A DNA stretch of 64,000 nucleotides from Reinekea marinisedimentorum (GTDB taxonomy: Bacteria; Pseudomonadota; Gammaproteobacteria; Pseudomonadales; Natronospirillaceae), in assembly GCF_004341165.1 (NCBI RefSeq), contig NZ_SLZR01000009.1, forward strand, positions 124,001-188,000, read 5' to 3'. Under the pieces are notes generated by a model that was not told the origin of the DNA, made no database searches, and worked only from the letters and a program-made list of their open reading frames with translations. The position numbers were made by a program, and so were the translations under genes. Numbering within the stretch: the stretch's first letter is position 1; each line of letters begins with the position of its first letter. Below, in pieces: positions 49,341 through 57,769 of this stretch.

Positions 49341-49880
49341 CTATTTACTCAGCCAGCTATCAAACAGCTTGCTCAGGTTGGGCATTATCAGCCAGGTCAG
49401 AGCGGCCACCACCGCGAAGGTTTCCATGCCTAAGCCTACCCACAAAGGCAGCCCCATACCCTGATGCACCGGGCCGATGATGCGAGCGGCGGCGTAAACG
49501 CAGGGCCATACGCCAATCCAGGTAACGGCGGCCATCTTCCATTGCGGCGGGTTCTTAAATTTTTTCGACGCGAAGAAGGCTTCCATGCCGTGCAGCTTGG
49601 TTCGGCTGTAATCGAGCTCAACAAACGGCTGAATGTATTCCACCCACTGCCGAAAGGTATCGGAAGCGTAGAAGGCATCGTGATCTTCTTTGGTCTCAAA
49701 GGATCGGATGATGCCGTATTCGTTGCTCTTATCACCCGGCATGGGTTTGATCAGCTGAGCGCCCAACAAGCCGGGAATCTTCGCAGTGGTTGAGAAGAAA
49801 TCGCGAATGGCCTGCTCAAACGCCTCCTCCTGACCAAGCTTAATTTTGCGGGTAATCGCAACGTGAACGGGCTGACTCAT
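49341..49880 (-). CDS. Antibiotic-biosynthesis-monooxygenase-fold protein with membrane tail
   Basis: 179 residues from the ATG at 49880 (AGGAAA upstream); the open frame begins at 49931. N-terminal ABM fold: VHVAITRKIKLGQEEAFEQAIRDFF and YGIIRSFETKEDHDAFYASDTFRQW. The C-terminal third is hydrophobic with two probable helices (KMAAVTWIGVWPCVYAAARII and LWVGLGMETFAVVAALTWLIM). ABM-fold enzymes oxidise or bind aromatic or small molecules; membrane attachment here suggests a lipophilic substrate. Single gene. Confidence 0.8.
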   Translation of the reverse strand: MSQPVHVAITRKIKLGQEEAFEQAIRDFFSTTAKIPGLLGAQLIKPMPGDKSNEYGIIRSFETKEDHDAFYASDTFRQWVEYIQPFVELDYSRTKLHGMEAFFASKKFKNPPQWKMAAVTWIGVWPCVYAAARIIGPVHQGMGLPLWVGLGMETFAVVAALTWLIMPNLSKLFDSWLSK

Positions 49881-50268
49881 GAGCTTTCCTTTGGTGTACA
49901 TAATTTGAACTGCGGGAGTATAGGTTGCCATTTTCGAATAAAAAGTGGCCGCCTGTCGGACTTTTTACCGAGGCAAAGCCCCTGGTAGCTGTTAAAGCCT
50001 TTGGCTATGCGGCCTGCCGGTGAGTTTTCGTTTTTGGGAAAGGCCATCCCATAGATGGAAGGCTGTTGTTCAGAGTGCCGGTCTTTGTCTTATCGCCCCC
50101 GCCAGGCTGCGCACAGCCGCTATAGGCCTTTCTCCGGCAAAATCGTGAAATCGCCGGGAACTGCACTAGTCTCTAGATGAGTACGAAAGGCGTGATTAAT
50201 CGCAACACAAAACCGGTTGCAGGTTTCTGCCTGCGCATCCGTAAACAGATTTATCCGGAGGCTTTTTT
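49881..50268. other. Intergenic region before the binding-protein/GGDEF-EAL operon
   Basis: About 390 bases with no long open frame. It should contain the promoter(s) of both divergent units. A short GCAGG...CCTGC stem lies near 50217-50232, before the leader ORF. No riboswitch consensus (such as GEMM) was matched by eye. Confidence 0.4.
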
Positions 50269-50325
50269 ATGACCGTCCGCAGTTCCAGAGTTGTCCATTT
50301 GCCAGCATTGGTTGATCAAGGTTAA
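50269..50325 (+). CDS. Candidate 18-residue upstream/leader ORF
   Basis: ATG at 50269 follows CCGGAGG with 8-base spacing, an excellent ribosome site, and reads MTVRSSRVVHLPALVDQG then TAA. The stop overlaps the Shine-Dalgarno of the next gene (AAAGGTG at 50324-50331), so translation of this small frame could control or couple expression of the binding-protein gene. It may be a leader peptide or simply a chance frame; no peptide evidence is available. Confidence 0.4.
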   Translation: MTVRSSRVVHLPALVDQG

Positions 50326-50338
50326 AGGTGATGATGCT

Positions 50339-51442
50339 ATGAGAAAATCAGGGCTGTTCTATTTATGGCTAGTGCTGAGTGTGGGCACCTGGGTCGCGCC
50401 GGCTTGGTCCGCCACTGAGCCGCTGGCTGAACCCAGTATTGTTTTTCTTAACCCCGGAGAGCCGGTCGATCGCGGTAAGGGTCTGTTCTGGCCGATGACC
50501 GGGCGGTTGATGTCTATCGCGGCAGAAGCATTCGGTATGCAGCTGGAGGTGCTGTATGCCGAGCGCGATCACCTGCGGATGCTGCGTCAGGCCGAAAGCC
50601 TTTTGCAGCGTGAAAGCCTGCCGGATTACCTGGTCATGGTGAATGAAAAGCGGGCCGCCGAGCAGATGTTGCAGCTGTTTGCAGGCACCGAAACCAAAAT
50701 TCTGCTGATTCACAACGATTTAACCGAGCTGCAAAGAAGCCGGATCGGCAACGAACGCGAACAGATTAGCAACTGGATTGGTACAGCCACCACCGATGAA
50801 GAAAGCGGCACCTATCGCATGATGGCAGAGCTGTATCGGCAGCTGGGCAGCACCGAACCGCAGGTAGTGGGCATTACCGGTGACCGCAGTACGCCGGTTT
50901 CCATGAAGCGGGCTCAGGGCGTGACCGACTACATGACCGATGCCGGTCGCGGCCGCTCGCTGCAGCTGGTGTTCAGCAACTGGAGCACCGCAGATGCCTA
51001 CAGCAAAACAGAGGTGCTGTTGAAGCGTTACCCGCAGGCTAACGTCATTTGGGCGGCGAACTATTCCATGGCCCTGGGTGCACTGCGCGCGGTGCAGGCC
51101 AGCCATGCGGCGGTTGTGGTGGGCAGCAGTGCCGCTGCGCCGCCAGACGTTAAAGACAGTGGTCAGGGCATGGCGGTAAGCCTGGGCAGCCACTTTTTTA
51201 TTGGTGCCTGGGCCATGGTTCTGTTGCACGACTATCACCATGGCGTTGACTTTGCCGACTATGGCGGGGCAAGACAGGTACTCGATCACCTGTATGTGAT
51301 CAATGCCGATAATGCCCCGGGCTATTACCAGGCGGTTTACGAACAGACCGACGAATTGAATTTCCGGGTCTTCTCCAAATACCTTCATCCTGAAACCGGG
51401 GGCTATGCCTTCTCACTGGAGCCATTGTTGCCTGCGAAGTGA
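50339..51442 (+). CDS. Periplasmic sugar-binding-like receptor
   Basis: 367 residues from the ATG at 50339 (AAAGGTG nearby). Signal peptide MRKSGLFYLWLVLSVGTWVAPAWSA, then SIVFLNPGEPVDRGKGLFWPMTG: a Peripla_BP_4/LacI-type binding-protein fold. GLSLQ... VFSNWSTADAYSKTEVLLKRYPQANVIWAANYSMALGALRAV and VGSSAAAPPD follow the type I receptor pattern. No permease or ATPase is adjacent; instead the next gene, two bases on, encodes a GGDEF/EAL membrane protein. So it probably presents a ligand signal to that protein rather than feeding a transporter. Confidence 0.85.
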   Translation: MRKSGLFYLWLVLSVGTWVAPAWSATEPLAEPSIVFLNPGEPVDRGKGLFWPMTGRLMSIAAEAFGMQLEVLYAERDHLRMLRQAESLLQRESLPDYLVMVNEKRAAEQMLQLFAGTETKILLIHNDLTELQRSRIGNEREQISNWIGTATTDEESGTYRMMAELYRQLGSTEPQVVGITGDRSTPVSMKRAQGVTDYMTDAGRGRSLQLVFSNWSTADAYSKTEVLLKRYPQANVIWAANYSMALGALRAVQASHAAVVVGSSAAAPPDVKDSGQGMAVSLGSHFFIGAWAMVLLHDYHHGVDFADYGGARQVLDHLYVINADNAPGYYQAVYEQTDELNFRVFSKYLHPETGGYAFSLEPLLPAK

Positions 51443-51443
51443 T

Positions 51444-54400
51444 ATGCGAATTCTCAATAAACTGACCACATCGGGCGCCCGCCTGCACACCAAGCTGACC
51501 TTAGCGCTGGCGTTTTTAATAACCCTGGTGGTGACCGGTGCAACCGTGCTGTTGATCGATTACGAGCGTGAGCTGCGCTTCAATGAACTGGTGTCGCGTG
51601 CCGACCGTATTGCTGAACTGACCAGTCGTTCACTCGCCTACACGGTTTGGAATATAGATCGCGATACCCTTGCAGATCAGCTTGTGCCACTGAGTTTGGT
51701 TCCCGATATTATTGAATTCAGTGTTACGGCAACCGGCTATGGCGTACTTCACGAATTCAAAAAAACGGCACCGGCTGCGGAGCAGGATCTGTTCACCCTT
51801 ACCAAAGACATCAGCTTCGCAACGGCCGACTCCGGCACTCAGCTTATCGGCCAGCTTCATATGGTATTTACCCGTGCGGTAACCGACCGGGCAACCCGGG
51901 AAGCCTTTCACGCCATCTGGTGGTTGGTCGGGGTCATTCTTGTTGTGCTGTATGTGGCAACCTATTTACTGCTTCAGCGAATGGTGAGTTCCCGGGTGCA
52001 CCGGCTGAAAGCGATGGTCGACCGCATCGCCAAAGGAGATTTCGATGCCCGCTGCGAGGTTGAATCGCTCGATGAGTTGGGGCAACTGGCGGTGCGCGTG
52101 AATGTGATGGCCAAACAGCTGAGTGTTTCTGACCGGCAGCTGCGCGATAACGAGGAAAACCTGGCGATTACACTGAACTCTATCGGCGATGGCGTGATCG
52201 CAACCGATGCCTATGGCAATGTGACGCGCATGAATCCGGAGGCTGAACTGCTCACCGGCTGGGCTCAGCAGGACGCACAAGGCCTGCCGCTGGAAGAGGT
52301 GTTTCAGATACGTAATTCTGTGACCGGTGAGGCATCCATCAACCCGGTGCAAAAGGTTTTTGAGCGCGGCGATGTGGTTGGCCTGGCTAACGATACGGTG
52401 CTGACCAGCCGTAATGGTGTTGAATACCAGATCGCCGACAGTGCCGCGCCGATACGCAAAGCCGAAGGTGAAATTGTTGGCGTTGTGCTGGTTTTCAGCG
52501 ATGTTTCCGAGCAGTACCGGGTGAATAGAGAGCTTGCGCTCACGCAGGTGCATATGCAGGCCCTACTGGATGCGATCCCCGATATTCTGTTCGAGGTGAA
52601 CAGAAGCGGCCGTATTTTGAGTTATCACACTCACCGCACTGATCTGCTGATTCAGCGCCCCGAAGACTTTGTGGGCAAGCTTATTTCCGAAGTTTTGCCG
52701 CCGGAGCCAGCCGCGGTTGCTATGGCTGCCATCGAAGAAGCGGCCGCCAAGGGTAATTGCAGCGGCAGTATCTACTCATTGGAGCTGCCCGACGGCACAG
52801 TCTGGTTTGAACTCTCAATAGCGGCCATGAAAAGTGAAACAGCAGGCGAGGGGCCAGAAAACGAACGCTTCACTGTTTTATCGCGCGATGTAACCGAACG
52901 CATGCAAGCCGACGCCAAGCTGAAACTGGCCGCGAGCGTATTTGTGAACGCCGGTGAGGGCATCATGATTGTCGACACCAACAAGATTATTGTCGATGTG
53001 AACCGCGCCTTCACCAAAATTACCGGTTACAGCTGGCAGGACGCCGTTGGCCAGAAAACCAGCCTGTTAAAATCCGGCAGGCATGACGCTGCGTTTTATC
53101 GGGCGATGTGGAAAACCATTCACCGGGATGGCCAATGGAGCGGCGAAATCTGGAATCGCCGCAAGAATGGTGAAGAGTATGCCGAGCTGCTCACTATCAG
53201 CGCCATTCACGACGAACAAGACAATATACAGCAGTTTGTTGGGTTGTTTACCGACATCACCGATATCAAAACACATCAGACTCAGCTGGAGTACATCGCG
53301 CACTTTGATTCCTTAACCGGCCTGCCTAACCGAACCCTGCTGGCAGACCGGCTGCATCAGGCCATGGCGCAAACCATGCGGCGGAAAAAACAACTGGCCG
53401 TTGCCTTTTTAGACCTGGATGGCTTTAAAGAAATTAACGACAGCTACACACATGAAACTGGTGATCAGGTGCTGGTGACACTGACCCAGCGAATGAAAGA
53501 CACACTGCGCGAAGGTGATACTCTGGCGCGTTTGGGCGGCGATGAATTTGTTGCTGTACTGATTGATCTGGATGGCCCTTCCGACAGCCTGCCGCTGATT
53601 AAAAGGCTGCTCGGTGCCGCTGCCCAGCCGATGCAGATTGGCGCCAACAGTCTGCAGGTTACCGCCAGCCTGGGTGTAACCTTTTACCCGCAAACGCCGG
53701 GCATGGATGCTGATCAGCTGCTGCGTCAGGCAGACCAGGCGATGTATCAGGCCAAGCTGGCCGGTAAAAATCGTTATTCAATATTCGATGCCGCGCAGGA
53801 CAGCAGCTTGCGCTGGTACCATGAAAGCCTGGAGCGGATTCAGCAGGCGCTGGATAACAACGAGTTCGTTCTGCATTACCAGCCCAAGGTGAATATGCGC
53901 ACCGGGCAGGTGATTGGCGCAGAAGCGCTGATCCGCTGGCAACACCCGGAAAAAGGGCTGTTGGCGCCGGCGGCTTTTTTACCCACCATTGAAGACCATC
54001 CGCTTGCGGTTTCGGTCGGTGAATGGGTGATAAACAGTGCACTGACCCAGCTGGAAACATGGCACAAGCGTGGCCTGGCACTGCCGGAAGTCAGCGTTAA
54101 TGTGGGCGCGCGCCAGCTGCAGCAACATGACTTTCTGGAGCGGCTGAAGTTTATCCTGCGCCGGCACCGCAACGTGGCGCCGGGCAGCTTGCAGATTGAA
54201 GTGCTGGAGACCAGTGCGCTGGCCGATATCGCTCAGGTTTCGCGGCTGATTGAAGACTGTGCAAACATCGGTATCTCGTTCGCGCTGGATGATTTCGGCA
54301 CCGGCTATTCATCACTGACCTACCTGAAGCGGCTTAACGTGGCGATGCTTAAAATTGATCAGAGCTTTGTTCGCGATATGCTGGACGACCCCGATGACCT

Positions 54401-54638
54401 AGCCATTCTGCAGGGCGTGATCGGTCTGGCGAGGGCCTTTAAGCGAAACGTCATTGCTGAGGGTGTTGAGACAATCGAACACGGCACCGAGCTGTTAAAG
54501 CTCGGTTGTGAATATGCTCAGGGCTACGGCATTGCCCGACCAATGCCGGGCTGTGAATTAGCCGCCTGGGCAGAGCAGTGGCATAACGATGCCCGCTGGA
54601 GCCGCCTGAAGCAGCTTTCCGACACCTTCGATATTTAA
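51444..54638 (+). CDS. Membrane PAS-GGDEF-EAL cyclic-di-GMP signalling protein
   Basis: 1064 residues. N-terminal transmembrane helix (LTLALAFLITLVVTGATVLLI), a periplasmic sensor region, a second helix near residue 160 (AIWWLVGVILVVLYVATYLLL), a HAMP-like segment, then three PAS-like domains, an intact GGDEF (Gly698-Phe702 in ARLGGDEFVAVL) and an intact EAL (Glu827-Leu829 in GAEALIRWQHPEKG). Both diguanylate cyclase and phosphodiesterase catalytic motifs are present, so the net activity is unknown. It starts two bases after the stop of the receptor gene, and the pair is likely a receptor-sensor unit in which ligand binding alters c-di-GMP. Confidence 0.92.
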   Translation: MRILNKLTTSGARLHTKLTLALAFLITLVVTGATVLLIDYERELRFNELVSRADRIAELTSRSLAYTVWNIDRDTLADQLVPLSLVPDIIEFSVTATGYGVLHEFKKTAPAAEQDLFTLTKDISFATADSGTQLIGQLHMVFTRAVTDRATREAFHAIWWLVGVILVVLYVATYLLLQRMVSSRVHRLKAMVDRIAKGDFDARCEVESLDELGQLAVRVNVMAKQLSVSDRQLRDNEENLAITLNSIGDGVIATDAYGNVTRMNPEAELLTGWAQQDAQGLPLEEVFQIRNSVTGEASINPVQKVFERGDVVGLANDTVLTSRNGVEYQIADSAAPIRKAEGEIVGVVLVFSDVSEQYRVNRELALTQVHMQALLDAIPDILFEVNRSGRILSYHTHRTDLLIQRPEDFVGKLISEVLPPEPAAVAMAAIEEAAAKGNCSGSIYSLELPDGTVWFELSIAAMKSETAGEGPENERFTVLSRDVTERMQADAKLKLAASVFVNAGEGIMIVDTNKIIVDVNRAFTKITGYSWQDAVGQKTSLLKSGRHDAAFYRAMWKTIHRDGQWSGEIWNRRKNGEEYAELLTISAIHDEQDNIQQFVGLFTDITDIKTHQTQLEYIAHFDSLTGLPNRTLLADRLHQAMAQTMRRKKQLAVAFLDLDGFKEINDSYTHETGDQVLVTLTQRMKDTLREGDTLARLGGDEFVAVLIDLDGPSDSLPLIKRLLGAAAQPMQIGANSLQVTASLGVTFYPQTPGMDADQLLRQADQAMYQAKLAGKNRYSIFDAAQDSSLRWYHESLERIQQALDNNEFVLHYQPKVNMRTGQVIGAEALIRWQHPEKGLLAPAAFLPTIEDHPLAVSVGEWVINSALTQLETWHKRGLALPEVSVNVGARQLQQHDFLERLKFILRRHRNVAPGSLQIEVLETSALADIAQVSRLIEDCANIGISFALDDFGTGYSSLTYLKRLNVAMLKIDQSFVRDMLDDPDDLAILQGVIGLARAFKRNVIAEGVETIEHGTELLKLGCEYAQGYGIARPMPGCELAAWAEQWHNDARWSRLKQLSDTFDI

Positions 54639-54685
54639 ACCGCAGCGTTGCCATACTCCGCAACCGGCGCAGGGCAGGCGTCGGG

Positions 54686-56920
54686 TTACTCTGAAACCGG
54701 TACTGAAATTAACCGGTCATTGATCGTCACTTCTATCGCCAGTTTATTCTCGCTGTATTTAACGCACGGTAAGGCTGCACCCTCATTAATGCAGCAGGCC
54801 AGCACCAGGTGTTCGGTGTTTTGTTGCAGTCGCCAGTTGATGTGCACAACCTCGCTGCTGGCGTCCGATTCAATCGCCCGTTCCGGCAGCAGCAGATCGT
54901 CTTCATAGCCGTGTGCCAGTGTGGCGGTAACATCGGTATGGCTGAGCAGCTGGCACTGGTAGTGGTAGTTGTCACCGTTGGGGTTTTTCAGTGTCACAAT
55001 GCTGGTTTGCTCGCTGGCCGTTGCCGTCAGTTCGCTGTGCAGCCGCCAGTTCACGGCCTCGGGTTTGTCCAGCGAGATGGCATCGATGAGGATTAAGCCG
55101 TAGTCGTTGACCAGCACCATTTTGCGCCGAAACTGAGCCAACGGCTCGCCATAGGCTGCGCTTAAATCGAGATCGACCAGCTGAAAACCGGGCTCGGTTG
55201 TGCGCTGGTTAATGGTTGCCACGGCGCTCTGGTCATCCAGCTTTTGGCCCTGCTGGCCAATCAAGGGCAGGTTGTGCGCCAGGGTTTGCCGGGTCCATTC
55301 TTTGTGATGTTTGCTGCCGAATTTGTAGCCGTAACTGCCGGTGGGTATCAGCACGCCTGCGCCGTCATCAAACAGCGCGATGTTGCCCTGATCACCATGC
55401 CGGTGCGAGCTGTTACCGAAGGCGCTGGCTCGGTAGAAGAGCGAGAGCGATCCCTGCGCACACTTCCCTAAACCGGCAACACCGTAGTAGTTGTTGATCT
55501 GTTCTGATTCTCTGTTGCTGCTGCTGGCCGGCACCCGGCTTTGGGCTTGCTGTTCAAAGGCCAGTTGATTCACCGTGGGGATAACATCAAGCAGGTGCAG
55601 CTGGTAATCGTCAATGGCGTTTTCCAGCTGTTGGGATAGTTCAATATCCTGCGCGGTGCCAAAGCGGGTGGCGTAAATTCTTAGTGGGTTTTGCGAGAAA
55701 AAGCCGGGCCATTCTTTGCCGTCGCGGCGGCACCAGAAGCCATCGCCAAAGGGGTGTATGGATTGTTCCGGGGCGATAAAGTCGCGCGCAAAATTCAAAA
55801 AGTTTTTATAAAACGGGTGGTTGTAAAAAGAGAAGCCGGACAGCCGCTCCACACTTAAAAAGAACGGGTGATACCACTTGGTATAGGTGGAGGCATAGAA
55901 CGGGCCTTCTGCCCAGCTGCCATCGATGCCGCCGTAAAACGGCAGTATGCCGCGATAGATCATCAGTGCGTAACTGAGCCATTGTTCGCATTCGTCGATG
56001 TCGTGTTCGCGGTACAGCGTCAATGCGGCTAAGCCTAAATAAGACGGTAAACGCGAGGTGTGCGAGTGGCCGGGGTACTGTTCAAATTCGTCTTCGGCCA
56101 GGCGCTGGCGCAGTTGTTTGCCAATGCGTACCAGCATGGGCCGTATAAACCATTTTTCGTTGTCGTTCAGCAGCGGTCTGAGCCAGTGATAGGCCAGAAA
56201 CAGGTTGCGCGACAGCGAACAGCCAACTTCATCGCCCCAGGTGCAGGGGCGCAATAAAGACGCCGGGCCTTCGGGGCTCCATTCGGCCAGCTGCAGCAGG
56301 CGCTTGCGGGCTTCATGACCGTGTTCTTCTTCACCCCAGATGCGGTAGAGCAGGGTGTGCGCCATCAGGTCGCGGTCGATCCACAACCGTGAGTTGGCAA
56401 TGGCTTCGCGCTTGCCTTCTTCTTCGCCGCGTTGATAGTGACTGGGGTAGCGGATGTCATTCATCGGCACACTCAGTGCCGTGGTTTGTTTTAATTTCCG
56501 GTAGATGTCGGCGCTGTTGTGTTTAATCTGCTCGATGTCGTCATCGAGGTACATCAGCCACTGGTCTTTACCGTTGCAGAGCTCAAATAATTCGGTTGCG
56601 GTGGGCGCGCAGTAGTTGGCTAAGGATTCGGTAATGTCAAAGCGGGTCCATTCAGAGCTTTCCGTTGCTTCGGCTTCGCTCAGCGTTGTTAAGCGCCATT
56701 GGTACTGACCGGGCGCGAGCTGAAACGAAAGCTGCACCGGTGAACTCACCGGCTCAAAATACCATTCTTCGCCGTTGCTCAGGCTCTTGAGTTCCAGATG
56801 GTACTTTTGGCCTGTGCGGTTTTGTGGCCAGTTGAAACTGGGTGGGTTGACCGTGGCGGGGTAGTCGGCACTGGGTGAAAGGTTCACCTGAAAATCATGT
56901 GTTCGGTTCAGGCTCAGCAT
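54686..56920 (-). CDS. Heparinase-II/III-type polysaccharide lyase (alginate-lyase-like)
   Basis: 744 residues. N-terminal about 430 residues match the DUF4962/heparinase N-terminal region: LSPSADYPATVNPPSFNWPQ, YSHTSRLPSYLGLAALTLY-type segment and SWAEGPFYASTYTKWYHPFFL. C-terminal half is the Hepar_II_III beta-sandwich (GNSSHRHGDQGNIALFDDGAGVLIPTGSYGY with the catalytic-looking HRHGDQ, and WTRQTLAHNLPLIGQQGQK). Fits families that eliminate uronic-acid oligosaccharides such as oligoalginate. No signal peptide at the start, so a cytoplasmic role on imported oligosaccharides is likely. Its start overlaps the acyltransferase gene by 7 bases. Confidence 0.8.
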   Translation of the reverse strand: MLSLNRTHDFQVNLSPSADYPATVNPPSFNWPQNRTGQKYHLELKSLSNGEEWYFEPVSSPVQLSFQLAPGQYQWRLTTLSEAEATESSEWTRFDITESLANYCAPTATELFELCNGKDQWLMYLDDDIEQIKHNSADIYRKLKQTTALSVPMNDIRYPSHYQRGEEEGKREAIANSRLWIDRDLMAHTLLYRIWGEEEHGHEARKRLLQLAEWSPEGPASLLRPCTWGDEVGCSLSRNLFLAYHWLRPLLNDNEKWFIRPMLVRIGKQLRQRLAEDEFEQYPGHSHTSRLPSYLGLAALTLYREHDIDECEQWLSYALMIYRGILPFYGGIDGSWAEGPFYASTYTKWYHPFFLSVERLSGFSFYNHPFYKNFLNFARDFIAPEQSIHPFGDGFWCRRDGKEWPGFFSQNPLRIYATRFGTAQDIELSQQLENAIDDYQLHLLDVIPTVNQLAFEQQAQSRVPASSSNRESEQINNYYGVAGLGKCAQGSLSLFYRASAFGNSSHRHGDQGNIALFDDGAGVLIPTGSYGYKFGSKHHKEWTRQTLAHNLPLIGQQGQKLDDQSAVATINQRTTEPGFQLVDLDLSAAYGEPLAQFRRKMVLVNDYGLILIDAISLDKPEAVNWRLHSELTATASEQTSIVTLKNPNGDNYHYQCQLLSHTDVTATLAHGYEDDLLLPERAIESDASSEVVHINWRLQQNTEHLVLACCINEGAALPCVKYSENKLAIEVTINDRLISVPVSE

Positions 56921-57474
56921 TCTTGTTCACCCTTTTTAAACCAGTGGTATTCACCGCTGTCACGATCGATACGGCCAATGATTTTTGCCGGTGAGCCGGC
57001 GGCGATGCCGTAAGGCGGAACATCTTTGGTGACAACGGCATTGGCGCACACCAGTGCGCAACGGCCGATGGTGCAGCCGGGGGTGACGACGACACCGGAG
57101 GTGAGCCAGACGCCATCTTCAATGATGACTTTGCCGGCTGTTTCATCACTGCGGGCGCTGAAGAAATCGTCTTCCGGGCTGTACATATGATTGGAAGCAA
57201 CAATGCTGACGTGCGGGCCGATCAGAACATTTTCACCAATGGCCACATCGCCATTCACATAGCTGTACAAACCAACGTAAGATTTTTTGCCAATCTGATT
57301 GCCTTTTATGCGCACGACGGCACCGGGGGCAATGCGTACGCCTTCGCCGGTTTGGCCAAGAATTTGCGCGCGCAGGGAATCGTCTTGTTGGTTATTGCTT
57401 TGGTTGCAGTAGAGGGTGAATTTGCGGAACTCTTCGTCGGTTAGTTCGCCACCATGTTTTTGTTGTACTGACAT
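56914..57474 (-). CDS. Hexapeptide (LbetaH) acyltransferase
   Basis: 186 residues. The left-handed beta-helix hexapeptide repeats run from IRIAPGAVVRIKGNQIGKKSYVG through IGENVLIGPHVSIVASNHMYSPEDDF (catalytic His in NHMY), to WLTSGVVVTPGCTIGRCALVCANAVVTKDVPPYGIAAGSPAKIIGRI, which is the maltose/galactoside acetyltransferase-like C-terminus. It overlaps the lyase gene by 7 bases, so it probably acts in the same pathway, for example in acetylating or modifying a sugar intermediate. The exact acceptor is unknown. Confidence 0.85.
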   Translation of the reverse strand: MSVQQKHGGELTDEEFRKFTLYCNQSNNQQDDSLRAQILGQTGEGVRIAPGAVVRIKGNQIGKKSYVGLYSYVNGDVAIGENVLIGPHVSIVASNHMYSPEDDFFSARSDETAGKVIIEDGVWLTSGVVVTPGCTIGRCALVCANAVVTKDVPPYGIAAGSPAKIIGRIDRDSGEYHWFKKGEQEC

Positions 57475-57610
57475 TGGCTGTTTCCGTTAAATATTCTGGT
57501 TTTAATAACTACTGAGTGACCTGTTTCAATCAGTGAAGTTAAGTTGTAACTGTAAAGGTACGGCGCTGTTCTCTAATTGAATAGTCAGCCACCGGATTTA
57601 AGCGATTTTC

Positions 57611-57700
57611 CAGTAGCTCTATTTGGTGCGTCGACAGGCAGGGATGCCTGTCGTCGAGCGTTACATGGATGTACTTGAGCGTCACCAAATAGAGCTACTG
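57611..57700. repeat. Double-hairpin palindromic repeat, copy B
   Basis: 18-bp perfect arms CAGTAGCTCTATTTGGTG (57611-57628 with 57683-57700), extended outward imperfectly, enclosing hairpins GACAGGCA-GGGA-TGCCTGTC and TACA-TGGA-TGTA. Same plan as copy A at 34939-35041. It occupies the gap 57475-57769, between the receptor gene and the acyltransferase gene, where no gene was seen. Confidence 0.85.
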
Positions 57701-57769
57701 GGAAATTGCGTAAGTTAGCTAAACAATACAGGCCTACCTTTTCAGGCAAGCCTGCATTGAAAGTCGAAA

